A stretch of 33,596 nucleotides of DNA, from positions 1 to 33,596 of the forward strand of contig JAIBDT010000030.1 of NCBI GenBank assembly GCA_024686085.1. Reading direction: 5' to 3'. Origin of the DNA: Loktanella sp. Its GTDB lineage: Bacteria > Pseudomonadota > Alphaproteobacteria > Rhodobacterales > Rhodobacteraceae. Positions 32,968-33,596 of this stretch are shown piece after piece. Position 1 is the stretch's first letter, and the number at the start of each line of letters is the position of its first letter. The translations under genes were made by a program, and so were the position numbers. The notes under the pieces are model-generated. The model worked only from the letters and a program-made list of their open reading frames with translations. It was not told the DNA's origin and searched no databases.

Positions 32968-33243
32968 ATGGGACTGAAACGAACGGACGAATTCCGGCAA
33001 GATGCGGTGCGTATCGCGCTGACCAGTGGGCTAACGCGTAAGCAGGTGGCTGATGATCTGGGCGTCGGGATGTCGACGCTGAACAAATGGATCACGGCAC
33101 ACAGAGACACGGATGTGGTGTCGAAAGAGGATATTAGCCTCGCTCAAGAGAATGACCGCCTCCGGCGGGAGAACCGTATTCTCAAGGAGGAGCGGGAGAT
33201 ATTAAAAAAGGCCACGGTGTTCTTCGCGAGCCAAAAGCCGTGA
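32968..33243 (+). CDS. IS3-family transposase OrfA
   Basis: A 91-residue protein: helix-turn-helix RTDEFRQDAVRIALTSGLTRKQVADDLGVGMSTLNKWI (about 5-42), then a leucine-zipper-like DRLRRENRILKEEREILKKATVFFASQKP. This is the standard OrfA of IS3 elements, which binds the terminal repeats. AAAGGAGATGAACT precedes the ATG. A slippery sequence for the -1 frameshift lies close to the end. Confidence 0.92.
   Translation: MGLKRTDEFRQDAVRIALTSGLTRKQVADDLGVGMSTLNKWITAHRDTDVVSKEDISLAQENDRLRRENRILKEEREILKKATVFFASQKP
33204..33210 (+). other. Programmed -1 frameshift site (A AAA AAG)
   Basis: The heptamer A AAA AAG fits the X XXY YYZ rule in the orfA frame (codons AAA and AAG). Slipping by -1 joins the end of OrfA to the OrfB frame, giving the OrfAB transposase. 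The two frames are exactly one base apart in the needed direction. Confidence 0.75.
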
Positions 33244-33596
33244 GGTTCAGGTTCATTGAAGAACACCGATCCGCATTTTCTGTTTGCCGGATGTGTCATG
33301 TTATGAATGTCAGCCCGCGTGGTCTACGTGCGTTCCGCACTCGGCCTGCAAGCCGTAGGCAGCGGTCAGATATGGTGACTTTGGCCCACATAAAGGAACA
33401 ATCTCGTCTCAGTCTTGGCAGCTATGGCAGGCCGCGCATGACTGAGGAATTGAAGGAGATTGGCCTGGATATTGGCCATCGTCGCGTGGGTCGATTGATG
33501 CGCCAGAACGGCATATCAGTCATTAGAACCCGCAAACACAAGGCGACAACCATTGCCCGGCAGGCGATTGCAACGCAATCTGCCGAGAGGGGGATA
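33240..33596 (+). CDS. IS3-family transposase OrfB, N-terminal part (incomplete)
   Basis: This frame is in the -1 phase of orfA and overlaps its stop by a few bases (GTGAGG). It reads through the HTH_21-type region before the DDE catalytic domain: FIEEHRSAFSVCRMCHVMNVSPRGLRAF, then LAHIKEQSRLSLGSYGRPRMTEELKEIGLDIGHRRVGRLMRQNGI, and KATTIARQAIATQSA. It is open to the last base of the window, so the catalytic domain lies outside. The GTG may act as a weak start, but most OrfB is made by frameshifting. Confidence 0.88.
   Translation, partial: MRFRFIEEHRSAFSVCRMCHVMNVSPRGLRAFRTRPASRRQRSDMVTLAHIKEQSRLSLGSYGRPRMTEELKEIGLDIGHRRVGRLMRQNGISVIRTRKHKATTIARQAIATQSAERGI

Larger units (their letters stand above)
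32901..33596 (+). mobile_element. IS3-family insertion sequence, left part (truncated by the window end)
   Basis: Contains orfA and the start of orfB, linked by a -1 frameshift heptamer. The left end is placed near the TGAGTGGACC at 32901, by the usual IS3 layout in which orfA begins about 60-70 bases inside; the terminal repeat cannot be verified because the right end lies outside the window. No target-site duplication can be checked. Confidence 0.7.

Noticed and set aside
1-33596. tRNA or rRNA genes, phage attachment sites
   Set aside because: No cloverleaf-like or rRNA-like stretch and no integrase gene were seen.

Overview
The window looks like part of a plasmid or chromid of an alphaproteobacterium of the Rhodobacterales (roseobacter type). 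The basis is a repABC replication/partition module (3.2 kb, minus strand) with a counter-transcribed RNA gene between repB and repC and a parS-like palindrome at the end of repC. The protein families, TTG/GTG starts backed by good ribosome binding sites, and moderate GC agree. No rRNA, tRNA, CRISPR or phage gene was seen.

Layout. 1-1.6 kb: an orphan OmpR-type response regulator divergent from an FNR/FixK-type regulator that has no obvious Fe-S cysteine cluster. 1.9-5.4 kb: repABC. 5.6-9.8 kb: DUF2267 protein, host-attachment-family protein, a broken DUF302 gene, a P1B-type metal ATPase and an unknown protein. 9.9-13.9 kb: a LuxR-type regulator and an outer-membrane-barrel-like protein facing a minus-strand curli locus (two curlin-like proteins and a CsgH-like protein). 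14.5-17.2 kb: SGNH hydrolase, a small thioredoxin-like protein and a bactofilin-like membrane protein. 17.2-23.1 kb: a five-gene, start-stop-overlapping operon for SDR, acetate-CoA ligase-like enzyme, fused E1, E2 and an acyl carrier protein. 23.3-27.9 kb: conserved unknown protein, helix-hairpin-helix protein, a GerW/DUF2953 operon, cyclopropane-fatty-acid synthase and a small unknown. 28.2-32.6 kb: a giant CheB-CheR-PAS-histidine kinase-receiver protein whose last PAS domain keeps the FixL heme-pocket His and Arg. 32.7-33.6 kb: a tiny membrane ORF and the left part of an IS3-family element cut by the window end.

The unifying signal is regulatory. I read nine near-perfect FNR/FixK boxes (TTGAY-N4-RTCAA, one with TTGAG) between 5.6 and 32.7 kb. 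Seven of them lie 48-80 bases from a start codon, plus one decayed copy in front of the decayed DUF302 gene. With a FixK-like regulator and a FixL-like PAS kinase in the same window, the replicon appears to carry a clustered low-oxygen (or redox/NO) response: metal export, membrane-lipid modification, acetate/acyl metabolism, stress proteins and several uncharacterised small proteins. The replication module, curli block and kinase gene show no such box.
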